From Bacteroidales bacterium (GTDB lineage: Bacteria; Bacteroidota; Bacteroidia; Bacteroidales; UBA932), in NCBI GenBank assembly GCA_023667095.1, contig JAMPAT010000008.1:1-64000 (forward strand): a stretch of DNA of 64,000 nucleotides, written 5' to 3'. Under the pieces are notes generated by a model. That model searched no databases and was not told where the DNA came from. It was given only the letters and a program-made list of their open reading frames with translations. Shown here piece by piece: positions 62,525 to 64,000 of this stretch (the stretch's first letter is position 1; each line of letters starts with the position of its first letter). A program made the position numbers and the translations under genes.

Positions 62525-64000
62525 ATGAAAATTAAAAATGTAGTAATTGTTGTTGCTCTTCTAATAATGGTTTCTATGCAGATAAAAGCACAGACTATTA
62601 AGGGAGAGCGTAGAATATATTATCTTGATGCCACATATTCAATGGTATCTCCAAATAGGTTATGGAAGCCATGCAAGGAAAATCTGATACGTGCAATCCA
62701 AAATATCGATGACTGTAATACAGAGATAGTTGTCGTCGTTTTCGCAGATGACAGGAATCCGGCAAAGAATGTTTGGTATAAATGGGAAGACAAGGCCACA
62801 GATTCAGGTAAGCAGCGCCTTATTGATAACATTAAGGCTGTTCCGCATCCGGTCAAATCTACAATGACAAACTTGTATCGTCCATGGACTGATTTTTATA
62901 ATGAAGTGAAGCGGGATAAAGTCAATTACATGTTTCTGATGACAGACGGCGAACATGAACAAGGTGGTGACTTTCTTGGAGCTATAGACATGTGGTGCTC
63001 ATCAACTGGATTACTTACTTATGGCTTTTTTGTCGAATTGAATACTAAATTGAATACAGCGTCATCGAAAGCTGTACATAAGCATATTGATGCACAAAAA
63101 GAACGTTTGTGGCGTGTGTCGACGGCAGATGTCAATATTAATCTTATCAGGCTGGAAAATTTATCTACTTTCAATGTACGTAACGATGAGTTTATTGATA
63201 TTCCAGTATATTTAACAGGGAAGAAAATATCCGTACTCAAAAATTTGAAATTTACTTTAAAAGGTTGCAATGATTTCAATATAAATAAAGTAGATGTATC
63301 AAGTGATAATGTGAGATTATATGTTTCCAATAATGCGGATATATTTAATTTTCCTGTGAGAAGTAATTTTACTGTAAATGTAGAATTGCAGGATCCTGAT
63401 GACAAGACATTCCTTTTAACCAATTCCGTCAAAGTAAATTGTCTGAATGAAAAGGAAAGGGCGGTTAAGCTGGAAAAGACAAAAATCTGCGGTAAGGTAA
63501 AGCATTATGATTCTTTTGCTTTTGTCAAGGCTAAAACTACGCCTTTCGAGTCTGATATAGAAATGAAATGGAGTAATGATGCCATATGTGACAAATCTAC
63601 GTATGCAGAACTATTCATTGCCGACAATAATGGCAAGAAAATGTCATATTCTGATATTGAATTTGATATAGACGGAAAATCAGTTGACAGGTTTAGAATA
63701 GAACCAGGTTCTAATAAGATGACAATCTGGATTTCTTTTCCGGAAGAAGCAGAATATGGAACTTATCAGGGGTGTGTGAAAGTTGGAAAGCATGAAATGG
63801 AGAGAGTAAATAATTTTGTTCTTGACGGTGCGGTGAATCCTGATATCTTGTCATGGAACATTAAATATGTCCACGTCATGAATCCGCTGGAAAAACTCCT
63901 TTTATGGATTGCGATATCTATATTTACCATATTGACAATATGGTTTGTCTTTATCAGACCGGTTGTGTACCCACGTTTCCATAAATTCAAAAAAAATGTT
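62525..64000 (+). CDS. Membrane-anchored vWA-domain protein (partial, runs off window)
   Basis: From ATG 62525 an open frame continues past the end of the window, with at least 492 residues visible. A signal peptide (VVIVVALLIMVSMQIKA) leads to a von Willebrand A domain: strand RRIYYLDATYSMV with a MIDAS-like Asp-x-Thr-x-Ser, and NYMFLMTDGEHEQGG with the later MIDAS Asp. Beta-rich domains follow, then a membrane segment LLLWIAISIFTILTIWFVF near residue 470 with basic residues after it, so a cytoplasmic part continues beyond 64000. It follows the retropepsin gene by 25 bases. vWA proteins commonly mediate metal-dependent protein binding. Confidence 0.75.
   Translation, partial: MKIKNVVIVVALLIMVSMQIKAQTIKGERRIYYLDATYSMVSPNRLWKPCKENLIRAIQNIDDCNTEIVVVVFADDRNPAKNVWYKWEDKATDSGKQRLIDNIKAVPHPVKSTMTNLYRPWTDFYNEVKRDKVNYMFLMTDGEHEQGGDFLGAIDMWCSSTGLLTYGFFVELNTKLNTASSKAVHKHIDAQKERLWRVSTADVNINLIRLENLSTFNVRNDEFIDIPVYLTGKKISVLKNLKFTLKGCNDFNINKVDVSSDNVRLYVSNNADIFNFPVRSNFTVNVELQDPDDKTFLLTNSVKVNCLNEKERAVKLEKTKICGKVKHYDSFAFVKAKTTPFESDIEMKWSNDAICDKSTYAELFIADNNGKKMSYSDIEFDIDGKSVDRFRIEPGSNKMTIWISFPEEAEYGTYQGCVKVGKHEMERVNNFVLDGAVNPDILSWNIKYVHVMNPLEKLLLWIAISIFTILTIWFVFIRPVVYPRFHKFKKNV

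Noticed and set aside
1..64000. CRISPR arrays and ribosomal or transfer RNA genes
   Set aside because: No regularly spaced repeats and no rRNA or tRNA signature sequences were noticed on reading the window.

Overview
The window looks like chromosome from a Bacteroidales bacterium. The supporting signs are TAnnTTTG-type -7 boxes ahead of many genes, a secreted GH78 lipoprotein, a VirE-N/DUF3987-type replication block, DUF6266-like proteins and an IS66 of the Bacteroides kind. No tRNA, rRNA or CRISPR array was recognised. Many accessory genes carry one or two nonsense or frameshift lesions, while the large housekeeping and repair genes are open, so accessory DNA here is decaying.

Layout. (1) 1-2170 is debris: an internally deleted IS66, a decayed Fic gene cut by it, and the C-terminal end of a tyrosine recombinase. 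(2) 2189-13425 is a repair and transport block: YeiH-type exporter, a 1613-residue exonuclease-RecQ-UvrD fusion, a small HARE-HTH protein, sbcC and sbcD. (3) 13516-20095 is chromosomal: a GH78 alpha-L-rhamnosidase lipoprotein, a DJ-1/PfpI, unknown, Sel1-repeat operon, and alkD with a coupled broken acetyltransferase. (4) 20474-21150 is the probable remnant of an older element with a broken HEPN-like gene. (5) 21152-45643 is a ~24.5 kb integrative element inserted at the 3' end of mnmE. A 17-bp near-perfect direct repeat (the last codons of mnmE) bounds it, and paired 11-bp-spaced GGTACAAAT-like repeats lie near both ends. (6) 45626-54083 holds mnmE, rhodanese and unknown genes, an mcrBC restriction system with an EVE domain, and a frameshifted ATPase. 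(7) 54172-64000 is an envelope-targeted protease cluster: TPR-CHAT, caspase-like C14, sigma factor, a membrane protein, TPR-retropepsin and a vWA membrane protein running off the end.

The element has a lysis-like cassette (GH24 lysozyme, two small membrane/coiled-coil proteins), three DUF6266-like proteins, and an Abi gene with its own promoter and terminator. It also has a replication block and a tyrosine integrase, but no terminase, portal or capsid gene is visible. Its integrase and DUF3987 replication genes carry in-frame stops, so it is probably grounded.

The main discovery candidate is a five-gene operon inside this element (37464 down to 28509, minus strand). It encodes a NurA-like nuclease, a HerA-like ATPase, a GHKL (Hsp90/MutL-type) ATPase, a radical-SAM protein with a B12-binding-like N terminus, and an 866-residue protein with alpha-CTD-like, sigma-4-like and HARE-like domains. 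All five frames are open and joined by overlaps or gaps of 1-3 bases, while neighbouring mobility genes are broken. I infer an anti-phage or DNA-processing system that I cannot match to a named one. The CHAT-caspase-sigma-retropepsin-vWA cluster is the second candidate.
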